Below, one piece after another: positions 53,329 through 63,715 of a DNA stretch of 64,000 nucleotides. Made by a program: the position numbers and the translations under genes. Source of the stretch: Denitratisoma sp. (GTDB lineage: Bacteria > Pseudomonadota > Gammaproteobacteria > Burkholderiales > Rhodocyclaceae); contig JAVSMO010000001.1 of assembly GCA_032027165.1 (NCBI GenBank), positions 2,036,058 to 2,100,057 on the forward strand, given 5' to 3'. Position 1 is the stretch's first letter; every line of letters starts with the position of its first letter. Below the pieces are notes generated by a model. That model saw nothing but the letters and a program-made list of their open reading frames with translations. It was not told the DNA's origin and did no database searches.

Positions 53329-55538
53329 TCTTCCTTTTTCTCCAGGACTTTTCCCCTGCGCCGCATGCCGGCCGCGTCGAGCAGCATGCGTCCGGCCCAG
53401 CGGTACACATTGAATTCGGCCACCAGCCCGCGCATCAGGCGCATGCGGTCGCGCTGTTCAACCGCCGGCATCGAGAGCGCCACATGCAGCGCCGCCGCGC
53501 ATTGGTCGGCGTCGTAGGGATTGACTAGCAGCGCCTCGGGCAGTTCGCGTGCGGCCCCGGTGAAACGGCTGAGAATCAGAACGCCGCGATCGTCGTCGCG
53601 CGCGGCGACGAATTCCTTCGCCACCAGGTTCATGCCGTCGTGCAGGCTGCTGACGAAGCACAGGTCGGCCGCCCGGTAGTACTCGTATACGTCCTGCGGC
53701 TCATGGTGCTCGATCTTCAGGATGATGGGGCTGTAGCCGCCGCGGCCGTAGCGATCGTTGATTTCCTTCGCCAGGGCGCGCACATGCGCCTCGTACTGCT
53801 GGTACTCGCCGATGCTGGTGCGCGTCGGCGCGGCAATCTGCACGAAGCTGAAACGGCCGATCCAGACCGGCTCCAGTTCGAGCAGCCGCTCGATGGCGCG
53901 GAACCGCTCGATGACGCCCTTGGTGTAGTCCAGGCGATCGACGCCGACGCCCAGCAGGTGATCCCGCCCAAGCCCATGCCGGCGCCGCACCTCGCTGCGG
54001 CATTGATCGACCGTTTTTTCGGTCAGTTCGGCCGGCGGCGGCCATTCGATGGAAATCGGATAGCGCTTGACCACCGTCGACTTCCCGCCGTAGCTGACGC
54101 TGAAGTTCTCCCGGTTGACGCGTGCCTCGAGCATGCGATCCACGGTGTCGACGAAATTGTTGCAATGGAATTGCGTGTGGAAGCCGAGGATGCTGCTGCC
54201 GAGCAGCCCTTCGAGGATCTCCTTGCGCCAGGGGCAGATGGAAAACGCCTCCGGGTTTGGCCAGGGTATGTGCCAGAAGGTGATGACGATGGCCTCGGGC
54301 AGCCGTTCTCGGATCATCCGCGGCAGCAGGGCCAGATGGTAGTCCTGCACCAATACGATCGGATTGGGCTTCTTCGCCTCGGCAACGACCGCCTCGGCGA
54401 ATTTCCGGTTGACCTCGACGTACTGCCGCCAGTCGCTGGTGCGGAACGTCGGTCGCACGTGGGCGATATGGCACAGCGGCCACAGGCCTTCGTTGGAGAA
54501 GCCGTAGTAGTAGCCGGCCTCTTCCTCGGGCGAAAGCCAGACGCGGCGGATATGGTAGGCCGGCCGCTCGGGCGGCACGGCCACCCGGTCGCTTGCGTCC
54601 ACCACTTCGCGGTCCGCGTTGCCGCTGCCGTGGGCGATCCAGGTGCCCGAGCAGGCGCGCATGATCGGCTCCAACGCGGTGACGAGTCCGCTCGCCGGCC
54701 GCTGCACCTCGATCTGCTCGCCGCGACGGACGTGGATGTAGGGCTCCCGGTTGGAGACCACCAGCACGTCCTCGCCGCTCAGTTCGCCGAGCAGGATGGC
54801 GCGCAGCGTTTCCGGGGTCCAGGTCATCTGCGCATCGTCGCGCGGACGGAACTCCGCCTCCATTTCTCGTATGAGGACGCGCAGGTCGCGGGCGATCGGC
54901 AGGAACTCGGGTGCCGCCATTTCCTTGCCCGGCTCGCGCAGGAGTCCCTCGCCCCTGAGCAGTGCGCGCATGCCCTGTATCCAGCCGCGCCAGGACAGCT
55001 GGGCAATCACCACCGTGATGAGGGAGACGACCAGGCCGAGGCCGATAAAGAAATAGAAGACGTATTGCTTGGTTTCCTCGCTGCGCCGCAGGATGAAGCT
55101 CATGTCGTGCACCAGCACGAGCTTGCCGAGGACGCTTCCATCCTGTTCGATGGCGCGAACGGCCACATGCAGCGGTCCCTGTTCGCTCTCCAGCAGGCGC
55201 GCGGCGGGATCGCCGAACCGCTCCAGGCTGTCGCAGCGGATGGCCGCGGGAAATCCCTTGGTGGCGATCAGCGCGCCGCCCTCTGGACAGAAACCGAGGC
55301 CGAACAGGCGCTCGTCCTGGATGAGGCGGGAGAAATAGAGCTGGGTCTTGGCTTTCTGCCCCACCCGCAGATGGTCCTGCAGCGGGTCCTGCAGGGAATT
55401 GGCAACCAGCTCGGCGCGGATGTCGAGGTCTCGCACGAACCAGCGCAGCGTCAACTGATCCACCAGGGGCACGACACCGTAGGCAATCGCCGCCAGGGCC
55501 AGCACCAGGGGAAGGATGAAGCGCAGTGAAAGGGACAT
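53307..55538 (-). CDS. otsA: Membrane-anchored trehalose-6-phosphate synthase with sensor-like N-terminus
   Basis: 743 residues, much longer than the roughly 470 of E. coli OtsA. Helix 1 (8-26) and helix 2 (160-180) enclose a periplasmic domain of about 130 residues (LFGLGFCPEGGALIATKGF...GPLHVAVRAIEQDGSVLGKLVLVHDMS), followed by a HAMP-like linker (RALLRGEGLLREPGKEMAAPEF). The GT20 domain starts near 257 (VLVVSNREPYIHV) and keeps VQDYHLALLP, GVDRLDYTKGV and SLHDGMNLVAKEFVAAR. It joins UDP-glucose and glucose 6-phosphate. The ATG at 55538 has AGGAG seven bases before. Such receptor-like architecture suggests activity set by an external signal. First gene of the operon, divergent from marR. 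Confidence 0.93.
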   Translation of the reverse strand: MSLSLRFILPLVLALAAIAYGVVPLVDQLTLRWFVRDLDIRAELVANSLQDPLQDHLRVGQKAKTQLYFSRLIQDERLFGLGFCPEGGALIATKGFPAAIRCDSLERFGDPAARLLESEQGPLHVAVRAIEQDGSVLGKLVLVHDMSFILRRSEETKQYVFYFFIGLGLVVSLITVVIAQLSWRGWIQGMRALLRGEGLLREPGKEMAAPEFLPIARDLRVLIREMEAEFRPRDDAQMTWTPETLRAILLGELSGEDVLVVSNREPYIHVRRGEQIEVQRPASGLVTALEPIMRACSGTWIAHGSGNADREVVDASDRVAVPPERPAYHIRRVWLSPEEEAGYYYGFSNEGLWPLCHIAHVRPTFRTSDWRQYVEVNRKFAEAVVAEAKKPNPIVLVQDYHLALLPRMIRERLPEAIVITFWHIPWPNPEAFSICPWRKEILEGLLGSSILGFHTQFHCNNFVDTVDRMLEARVNRENFSVSYGGKSTVVKRYPISIEWPPPAELTEKTVDQCRSEVRRRHGLGRDHLLGVGVDRLDYTKGVIERFRAIERLLELEPVWIGRFSFVQIAAPTRTSIGEYQQYEAHVRALAKEINDRYGRGGYSPIILKIEHHEPQDVYEYYRAADLCFVSSLHDGMNLVAKEFVAARDDDRGVLILSRFTGAARELPEALLVNPYDADQCAAALHVALSMPAVEQRDRMRLMRGLVAEFNVYRWAGRMLLDAAGMRRRGKVLEKKEEWPKPQA

Positions 55539-55590
55539 CGAAATCTCCTGAGGGTGCGCCCGGTTCAAAATATCATGTTTCAGCGCCGCA

Positions 55591-55618
55591 TTGCACCGAG
55601 CGGCATTTCTGGCATAGT
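55591..55618 (+). promoter_or_regulatory. Candidate promoter of the marR gene, with flanking repeat
   Basis: TTGCAC (55591-55596) and CATAGT (55613-55618) are 16 bases apart, 28 bases before the marR ATG. GCCGCATT and GCGGCATT recur around the -35 hexamer, 15 bases apart, and could be regulator half sites in the 107-base marR-otsA gap. Pattern match only. Confidence 0.35.
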
Positions 55619-55645
55619 CCGTTTTTTCGGGCCAGGGTACCTGCC

Positions 55646-56188
55646 ATGACTGCTCAAGCGAGAAAACCGCACGGCAAGAATATTGCCGGCATCAAGCGCG
55701 GCAAAGCCTCCGCCAGCGACCTTCAGCGCGTCCAGGCAATGGCGGTATTGCAGCAATTCCGTTTCGTCTTCAAGTCGGCCAAAAAGCATTTCCAGTGGGT
55801 GGAGCGGGAAACGGGCGTCAGCGGCTCGCAGCTCTGGGCGATGGCGCAGATCGCCGACACCCCCGGCATGAGCGTCACGGAACTGGCCCGTGCCCTCGCC
55901 ATCCACCAGTCGACTGCCAGCAACCTGATCGACAAGCTTGTGCAACGCGACCTGGCACGACGCGAACGAAAAAGCGACGACCAGCGTATCGTGCAGCTCT
56001 ATCTGACCAGGCTGGGCCTGGCCATCGTGGCCAAGGCGCCGCAGCCCGTCGAAGGCGTTCTGCCGGATGCGCTGATGCGCCTGCCCAAAGCCGACTTGCT
56101 CAAGCTCGATGCCCTGCTGAAGGGGCTCACGCAACTCATGCGCGTGCGTGATGCCAGCGGCAGGCACACGCCGCTCGCCGACATCTGA
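55646..56188 (+). CDS. MarR-family transcriptional regulator
   Basis: 180 residues. A Lys/Arg-rich N-terminal tail (TAQARKPHGKNIAGIKRGKAS) precedes the winged HTH: VSGSQLWAMAQIADTPGMSVTELARALAIHQSTASNLIDKLVQRDLARRERKSDDQRIVQLYLTRLG, with the wing DDQRIV typical of MarR proteins. Dimerisation helices are at both ends. MarR proteins usually repress a divergent gene, here otsA 107 bases away, so control of the trehalose operon is the natural hypothesis. The ATG at 55646 has no strong ribosome site; upstream frame sequence carries no motif. Confidence 0.88.
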   Translation: MTAQARKPHGKNIAGIKRGKASASDLQRVQAMAVLQQFRFVFKSAKKHFQWVERETGVSGSQLWAMAQIADTPGMSVTELARALAIHQSTASNLIDKLVQRDLARRERKSDDQRIVQLYLTRLGLAIVAKAPQPVEGVLPDALMRLPKADLLKLDALLKGLTQLMRVRDASGRHTPLADI

Positions 56189-56300
56189 AAAAAAGGCCCC
56201 GCGGAGCGAGGCCTGAATATTTGTCACCCTCACCTCCACCCTCCTCATGGCGGCAGTCAGGGCGAACGACAGGAGGCTGTTTTGGCTGTCGTTGCGACAT

Positions 56301-56322
56301 TATATTTTCACAAATGCATTTG
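56301..56322 (+). promoter_or_regulatory. Candidate -10 box with adjoining palindrome before receptor kinase 2
   Basis: TATATT (56301-56306) is followed four bases later by the perfect 12-base palindrome CAAATGCATTTG (56311-56322), 87 bases before the GTG of the kinase gene. The AT-rich stretch stands out from its surroundings. An operator overlapping a transcription start is plausible. Confidence 0.35.
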
Positions 56323-56408
56323 CTGCAATACTTTTCTCGGCCCGCCCGGCGGCTGTCGCGTGACGGGAAGGTTGCCGGCGCGGCGCTGCATGCTTTACGC
56401 TGCGTGCC

Positions 56409-58361
56409 GTGAACCCATCCCTCGACCGCGCGCGCCTCGCCCTGCTCCTGCTGCTCGCCGCCATGCTGGCCGTGGGCCTGTGGGCCTATCGCGGCGTCGG
56501 CGAATCGCTGCGCGATATCCGCGCCACCGGTCTGCAGACACTGCTCGACACCCAGGTCGAGGCGCTTGAGCAATGGATCGCGCAAGGGCGGAACGAGGCC
56601 GAGCAGTTGTCCGCCGATGAAGAATTGCGCGCATCGATCGCCGGGCTTTCCCGCCGCGGCCCGCAAAAGAGCGACGGCAGCCTTGTCATCGGGCACATCC
56701 TGCAGAAGGCGGGCGGGATCGGCATCACGGCAGCCCACATCGTCGACCCTCAGGGCGGCATTCTTGCCTCGAGCGATGCTGTGCGCGTCGGCCAGGGCGT
56801 GACGCCCGATTTCTTCGCCCACCTGTCTCCGGCCCTGGGCGGCCGGTCGGTATTCATTCGGCCGTATCGAAGCGGCAGCGGCGCCGGCCCGGGCCTGCTC
56901 GGGCGCGTCTGGGTGGCAGCCCCGGTACGGGCCGATGGCGGCAAGATCATCGCCATCATCGCACTGGGTTCCCCGGCAGGGGAGCGCTTCGCGGCGCTCT
57001 TCCGGGCCGCCCGCCCCGGCCGCACGGGAGAGGCGCTGGTCTTCGATGCCGAGGGCTGGCTGTTGTCGGAGAGCCGCCATGCGGACGCTCTCAGGCAGGG
57101 CGGACTGGCACACCGGCTGGTCATGCCCGAGACGGAAACGCTGACCCGGCTTGCGGCGGCAGCCAGCGCCGCGCGCATGCGCAGCGAAGGCGAACGTCAG
57201 GGACTGCTTCTCGCCCCCTATACGAATTATCTCGGGAACGATGTCATCGGCGCCTGGCGCTGGCTTGCCGACCACGACATCGGCGTCGCCATCGAGATGG
57301 AATCCGGCGAAGCCTATGCGCCGCTTACCTACCTGCAGGTCGGCTTTGCCGTCGTGCTGCTGCTGATGGGTGCCGTGTGGCTGTCGGGATTCCTGCCGCC
57401 GCAGGCGTTGGCTTCATTGCTGCGGCGCGAAGGGCACGCAAGGCAGCTCGGGCCCTACCGGCTGATCCGCCAGATCGGCGAGGGGGCGCTCTCCAACGTG
57501 TATCTCGCCCAGCATCGGATGCTCAAGCGCCCGGCTGCGATAAAGGTGCTCAAGCCGCAGACGACCTCCGACGAATGGACCGCCCGTTTCCAGCGCGAAG
57601 TGCAGTCGGCCAGCCAGCTCGGCCATCCCAACACCATCACCATCTACGACTACGGCACCGGCGCCAACAGCGAGTTCTGGTATGCCATGGAATTCCTGGA
57701 AGGCCTCTCGCTCGCCGATCTGGTCGAGCGTTACGGTCCGGTGCCGCCCGCGCGCGCAGCCTGGATCCTGCGCCAGGTCTGCGCCTCGCTCTGGGAGGCG
57801 CATGCCAGCGGACTGGTGCATCGCGACATCAAGCCGCAGAACATCATGCTGTGCGACATCCGCGGCGAGCGCGACGTGGTGAAGGTGCTCGACTTCGGCC
57901 TGGTCAAGCAGATGTCCGGCGAGCAGACGCGCGATCTCACCAGCACGCTGCGCATTCTCGGCACCCCGCTCTACATGTCACCCGAGCGCATCCGCCACCC
58001 CGGCGACGCCGATGCCCGCGCCGACATCTACGCGCTGGGCGCCGTCGGCTATTACCTGCTCACCGGCAAGCGCCTGTTCGAGACCGAGACCGAACACGAC
58101 CTGATCTACCAGGTGCTGCATACGGTGCCGCCGCTCGCCTCGGAACGCTCGCCCTTCCCCGTGCCGGTCGAGCTCGATGCGCTGATCGGCCGCTGCCTGG
58201 AAAAGGATCCCGACCGGCGCCCGCAGAGCATGGCGGAGGTTGCCAGCGCCCTCGATGCCGTGCTGGTCTACCAGCCGTGGACGCGGAGCCAGATCGGCGC
58301 CTGGTGGGAAAAGAACTGGATATCGGAGGACCACCCCGAGCGGCGCTTCAGGACCGGCTGA
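56409..58361 (+). CDS. Second receptor Ser/Thr protein kinase with periplasmic Cache-like sensor
   Basis: 650 residues from a GTG. Same plan as the kinase at 44795: helix 1 (about 9-26), periplasmic domain with GRTGEALVFDAEGWLLSESR (204-223) and LLLAPYTNYLGNDVIGAW, helix 2 (about 308-328), kinase domain from 349 with GEGALSNVYLA, Lys379, HRDIKPQNIM (471-480), DFG 495-497 and SPE. The pair share motifs in sensor and kinase parts, so they are paralogues. In the glycine loop the third Gly is Ser (GEGALS). The last 14 bases overlap the convergent lutC gene. It lies downstream of marR, 220 bases away, with its own candidate promoter. Confidence 0.9.
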   Translation: MNPSLDRARLALLLLLAAMLAVGLWAYRGVGESLRDIRATGLQTLLDTQVEALEQWIAQGRNEAEQLSADEELRASIAGLSRRGPQKSDGSLVIGHILQKAGGIGITAAHIVDPQGGILASSDAVRVGQGVTPDFFAHLSPALGGRSVFIRPYRSGSGAGPGLLGRVWVAAPVRADGGKIIAIIALGSPAGERFAALFRAARPGRTGEALVFDAEGWLLSESRHADALRQGGLAHRLVMPETETLTRLAAAASAARMRSEGERQGLLLAPYTNYLGNDVIGAWRWLADHDIGVAIEMESGEAYAPLTYLQVGFAVVLLLMGAVWLSGFLPPQALASLLRREGHARQLGPYRLIRQIGEGALSNVYLAQHRMLKRPAAIKVLKPQTTSDEWTARFQREVQSASQLGHPNTITIYDYGTGANSEFWYAMEFLEGLSLADLVERYGPVPPARAAWILRQVCASLWEAHASGLVHRDIKPQNIMLCDIRGERDVVKVLDFGLVKQMSGEQTRDLTSTLRILGTPLYMSPERIRHPGDADARADIYALGAVGYYLLTGKRLFETETEHDLIYQVLHTVPPLASERSPFPVPVELDALIGRCLEKDPDRRPQSMAEVASALDAVLVYQPWTRSQIGAWWEKNWISEDHPERRFRTG

Positions 58362-59001
58362 CGACGATGTGCACCCGGTAGGGGCCGTGCGCGCCGAGCA
58401 CCAGGGTCTGTTCGATGTCGCCGGTACGCGAGGGACCTGAAATGAAATTCACCGCGCGCGGCAGTTCGCCGCATTCGGCGCGGATCAGGTTGAAGGCTTC
58501 CTCCATGCCCGGCACGATGCGCGCGGCCGGGACGACGGCGATGTGCGTCTCCGGCAACAGGCTCGCCGAAGCCGGCGTGTCGGCGCCGGAGAGCACAACC
58601 AGCGTGCCGGTCTCGGCCACGGCGCAGAAGACGCCGGTGATGCCGACGAGGTCCTCGCCGCGGGCGGCGCGCGCCTCCACCCGCAGGCCGGCGCCGGCCC
58701 AGTCGAGGCTGGCCAGCTGCGGCCAGGCGACGGCCACCAGCGGCAGCTGATGGGCACTGAGGTAACGCGCCACCGCCGCCGGTGCTGCTTCGATCCGCTC
58801 GACGATCTCGACGGTGCTCGCCAGCGCCTCGGAACGGCTGCGCAGGCGCGCGACGAGGTCGTCCTCGACTGCCGGCCGCGGACCCTGCGCGCGGCGCGCG
58901 AGGACGGCGTCGATGGCGGCCTGCCCGGCCACGGCATTCTCTGCCGTGCGGCCCAGCCGGCTGCGAATGCGATTCAGGATGTCGTCGCGCGAGTCGTTCA
59001 T
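58348..59001 (-). CDS. lutC: LUD-domain protein LutC-like
   Basis: 217 residues. N-terminus NDSRDDILNRIRSRLG is the usual LutC/YkgG start; the LUD fold is marked by GITGVFCAVAETGTLVVLSGADTPASASLLPETHIAVVPAARIV and INFISGPSRTGDIEQTLVLGAHGPYRVHIV. With LutA and LutB it forms an L-lactate oxidising system in Bacillus and other bacteria. Here it is separated from lutB by two dehydrogenase genes, an unusual order. The start at 59001 is eight bases after the hydroxyacid dehydrogenase stop. Confidence 0.9.
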   Translation of the reverse strand: MNDSRDDILNRIRSRLGRTAENAVAGQAAIDAVLARRAQGPRPAVEDDLVARLRSRSEALASTVEIVERIEAAPAAVARYLSAHQLPLVAVAWPQLASLDWAGAGLRVEARAARGEDLVGITGVFCAVAETGTLVVLSGADTPASASLLPETHIAVVPAARIVPGMEEAFNLIRAECGELPRAVNFISGPSRTGDIEQTLVLGAHGPYRVHIVVSRS

Positions 59002-59009
59002 GCGATCCC

Positions 59010-59969
59010 TCAGGCCACCCGGTTGCGCGGCTCGCCGCGGGCGAAGGCCTCGATGTTGCCCGTCAGCTGGTCGAGCAGCGTCTGCATCGCCCGCGCCGAG
59101 GCCCAGGCGACGTGCGGCGTCAGGATGAAGTTGGGCTGGTCGATCGCCAGCAGCGGGTTGCCCTCGCGCGGCGGCTCCTTCGACAGCACGTCGAAGCCGG
59201 CGCCGCCGATCCATCCTTCCTTCAGTGCCCGCGCCAGCGCCGCCTCGTCGACGAGGCCGCCGCGCGCGGTATTGATGAGCACGGCATCCGGCTTCATCGT
59301 CCTCAGCTCCGCCTCGCCGACCATGCCGCGCGTGGCATCATTGAGCGGGCAGTGCAGCGAGATGACGTCGGCCTCCCGCAGCACCGTCTCGAACGCCGTC
59401 CTGCCGGGCCTGACTTTTGTTTCGCCCACGCCTTTATGCTCCCCCCACAGCACGCGCATGCCGAAGGCCTCGGCCAGGCGCGCCACGCCCTCGCCGAGCG
59501 AGCCGCGGCCGAAGATGCCCAGCGTCGCGCCGTGGAGGTCGCCGATCAGGTGGTCGAAGAAGCAGAACATCGGCGCCTGCTGCCACTTGCCGGCCTGCAC
59601 GTCGCGGCGGTAGGCGAGCAAGTTGCGCCTGAGCGCCATGGTCAGGGCGATGACGTGCTCGGGCACGGTGTTCACGGCGTAGCCGCGGATGTTGGAGGCG
59701 ACGACGCCGTGCTCGCGGCACCAGGCAAGGTCGACGTTGTCGGTGCCGGTGGCGGCGATGGCGACCATCTTTAGGTCAGGCAACGTGGCGAGCAGTTCGC
59801 CGCGCAGCTGCACCTTGTTCACGATGACGATGCTGGCGTCCTTGACGCGCAGCGCCAGCTCCTCGGGTTTCGTCAGTGGGTATTCGGCGTAGTCGTGCGG
59901 GAAGTCCGGCCGGCGGAATTCGCCGCGGATGGAATCGCGCTCGAGGAAGACGATCTTGTGTTCGGCCAT
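59010..59969 (-). CDS. D-2-hydroxyacid dehydrogenase family protein
   Basis: 319 residues. NAD domain motif LGIFGRGSLGEGVARLAEAFGM (GxGxxG altered to GRGSLG), catalytic Arg in INTARGGLVDE, Glu in the FDVLSKEPP stretch and His in LTPHVAWAS. Family members reduce 2-oxoacids such as hydroxypyruvate, glyoxylate or pyruvate to D-2-hydroxyacids, reversibly, in the cytoplasm. DVLSKEPP and AWASARAM place it near glycerate/hydroxypyruvate reductases. Being between mmsA-like and lutC genes, three and eight bases apart, it must belong to the same pathway. Confidence 0.9.
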   Translation of the reverse strand: MAEHKIVFLERDSIRGEFRRPDFPHDYAEYPLTKPEELALRVKDASIVIVNKVQLRGELLATLPDLKMVAIAATGTDNVDLAWCREHGVVASNIRGYAVNTVPEHVIALTMALRRNLLAYRRDVQAGKWQQAPMFCFFDHLIGDLHGATLGIFGRGSLGEGVARLAEAFGMRVLWGEHKGVGETKVRPGRTAFETVLREADVISLHCPLNDATRGMVGEAELRTMKPDAVLINTARGGLVDEAALARALKEGWIGGAGFDVLSKEPPREGNPLLAIDQPNFILTPHVAWASARAMQTLLDQLTGNIEAFARGEPRNRVA

Positions 59970-59972
59970 GGC

Positions 59973-61489
<1,517 letters not shown>

Positions 61490-61493
<4 letters not shown>

Positions 61494-62899
61494 CGGTCTC
61501 TCCTGTTGGTTTTGTAAAGTTCGCGGAAGGTGCGTCCTTCCGGCGCGGGAAAATCGCGGCCGGCCGTCCACGACGGCGCGATGCCCATGACGCGGATGCG
61601 ATCCACGCCCTCGGCCAGCCAGTTCAGATAGCGCACGCCGACCCTGGCCGCCAGCGCATATAGCCTGGGATGCCGCGCCAGCCAGGCCCAGAGCCCGAGC
61701 GCCGCGCGCTCGCCCCACGGCCGCAGGCCGCGCTCGGCCTGCTGCTCGCGCAGCTTGCGCATCAGGTCCGGCAGCGGGATCTTCACCGGGCAGACGACGC
61801 CGCACTGGTTGCACAGCGTGGCGGCGTGCGGCAGGTCGATGGCGTTTTCGATGCCGACGAAGAGCGGCGTCAGCACCGCGCCCATCGGTCCCGGGTAGAC
61901 CCAGCCGTAGGCATGGCCGCCGATGGTCTGGTACACCGGGCAGTGGTTGATGCAGGCGGCGCAGCGGATGCAGCGCAGCATGTCCTGGAAGTCGCTGCCG
62001 AGGAGGTCGACGCGGCCGTTGTCGACCAGGATGAAATACAGGTGCTCGGGGCCGTCCGTGTCCTCGGGGCGCTTCACGCCGGTGAGGACGGAAAAGTAGT
62101 TGGAGATGGTCTGGCCGGTGGCCGAACGCGGCAGGATGCGCATCAGCGTGGCGAGGTCCTCCAGCGTCGGGATGACCTTCTCGACGCCGGTGATGACGAC
62201 ATGCACGCGCGGCAGGGTCGTCACCATGCGGCCGTTGCCCTCGTTGGTGACCAGCGCCAAGGAACCGGTCTCGGCGACGAGGAAATTGCCGCCGGAGATG
62301 CCCATGTCGGCGGACAGAAAGTGCGCGCGCAGCATCTCCCGAGCCTCGCGCGTCATCTCGCCGATGTCGGTCTTGCGCGGCTTTTGGTGCACGCGCTCGA
62401 ACAGTTCGGCCACTTCCTCCTTGGTCTTGTGGATGGCCGGGGCGATGATGTGCGAGGGCAGCTCGTTGTCGTTGATCTGCAGGATGTACTCGCCAAGGTC
62501 GGTCTCCACCGGCTGCACGCCGGCCGCCTCCAGCGCGGCGTTGAGGCCGGCCTCCTCGGAGAGCATGGACTTCGACTTGATGGCCTTCTTCACACCGTGG
62601 CGGCGGGCGATCTCCACCACCAGGCGGCAGATCTCGGCGCCGTCGCGCGCCCACAGCACCTTGCCGCCGCGGCGGGTCGCCTCGGTTTCGAAACGTTCCA
62701 GCCAGAGGTCGAGATCGGCGAGGCAGGTGTTGCGGATGGCTTTCGACGCCTCGCGCGTCGCCTCGAGGTCGATCTCCGAAACGGCGCGGCGGCGCCCCTC
62801 GACGAAGAGGCCCTTGGCGGTGGCCAGCTTGGCCTGCAGCGCCTGGTCGGCGGCCGCCTCGCCGGCGCGCGCCTTGAAGTGCATGGAGCGGACTTCCAC
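61490..62899 (-). CDS. lutB: Iron-sulfur protein LutB-like
   Basis: 469 residues. An N-terminal LUD-like domain (ETGSLALVTNEGNGRMVTTLPRVHVVITGVEKVIPT) is followed by two ferredoxin-type clusters, CIRCAACINHCPVY and CNQCGVVCPVKIPLPDLMR, and a C-terminal DUF3390 region (RAALGLWAWLARHPRLYALAARVGVRYLNWLAEG). It passes electrons in the Lut complex. I take the GTG at 62899, which gives MEVRSMHFKARAG, a usual LutB beginning, and shares one base with the lutA TAG (TAGTG). An ATG five codons later is possible. Confidence 0.9.
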
Positions 62900-63624
62900 T
62901 ATCGCTCCCCGGCCAGGATTTCGGCGATGTGCATCACTCTGGTCTTTTCGTCGCCCATGCGCCGCAGCTTGCCCTCGATGCTGAGCATGCAGCCGAGGTC
63001 GCCCAGCACCACGGCGTCGGCGCCGCTGGCGCGGACGTTGTCGCATTTCTTCTCGGCAAGGCGCGCCGAGATGTCGCCGAACTTCACCGCGAAAGTGCCG
63101 CCGAAGCCGCAGCACTCCTCGGCGCCGGTCATTTCCGTCAGGGTCACGCCGGACAGCTTCGCCAACAGGGCGCGCGGCTGTGCCTTCACGCCCAGCTCGC
63201 GCAGGCCGGAACAGGAATCGTGGTAGGTGACCGTGCCGGTGAAATCGCCTGGCACCTTGTCGAGCTTCGCCACGCTGGCGAGGAAGTCGGCAAGCTCGTA
63301 GGTGCGCGCGCCCAGCGCGGCGGCGCGCGCATGCCAGGCGGGATCGTCGGCGAACAGCTCGGGATAATGGGCGCGGATCATGCCGGCGCAGGAGCCGGAT
63401 GGCGCCACGACATAGTCGCATCTCTCGAACTCGGCGATGAGCTTTTCCGCCAGGAGGCGCGCGGCACGACGATCGCCCGAGTTGTACGCCGGCTGGCCGC
63501 AGCAGGTTTGCGTTTCCGGCACGACGACCTCGCAGCCGGCCGCCTCGAGCAGCCGCAATGCCGCGAAGCCGATGCGCGGCCGCATCAGGTCGACCAGGCA
63601 GGTGACGAACAGGCCTACTTTCAT
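62899..63624 (-). CDS. lutA: LutA-like (Fe-S)-binding oxidoreductase with two CCG domains
   Basis: 241 residues. MKVGLFVTCLVDLMRP opens the protein; the two cysteine-rich CCG repeats are PETQTCCGQPAYNSGD and GAEECCGFGGTFAVKFG, each the end of a Cx31-38CCGxxxxC-type unit (VAPSGSCAGMIRAHYPEL; YHDSCSGLRELG). These bind Fe-S clusters as in heterodisulfide reductase HdrB and glycolate oxidase GlcF. It is the first gene of the operon, divergent from an IclR regulator with 91 bases between. Confidence 0.92.
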   Translation of the reverse strand: MKVGLFVTCLVDLMRPRIGFAALRLLEAAGCEVVVPETQTCCGQPAYNSGDRRAARLLAEKLIAEFERCDYVVAPSGSCAGMIRAHYPELFADDPAWHARAAALGARTYELADFLASVAKLDKVPGDFTGTVTYHDSCSGLRELGVKAQPRALLAKLSGVTLTEMTGAEECCGFGGTFAVKFGDISARLAEKKCDNVRASGADAVVLGDLGCMLSIEGKLRRMGDEKTRVMHIAEILAGER

Positions 63625-63715
63625 CCTCTCTCCGTTGCTGCCGCCGTCTTTTGCGGCAGTCAGGGTTTCACGATCTGATATAGTATTCCGCCATTCGATT
63701 CAACGGAAGCCGATC

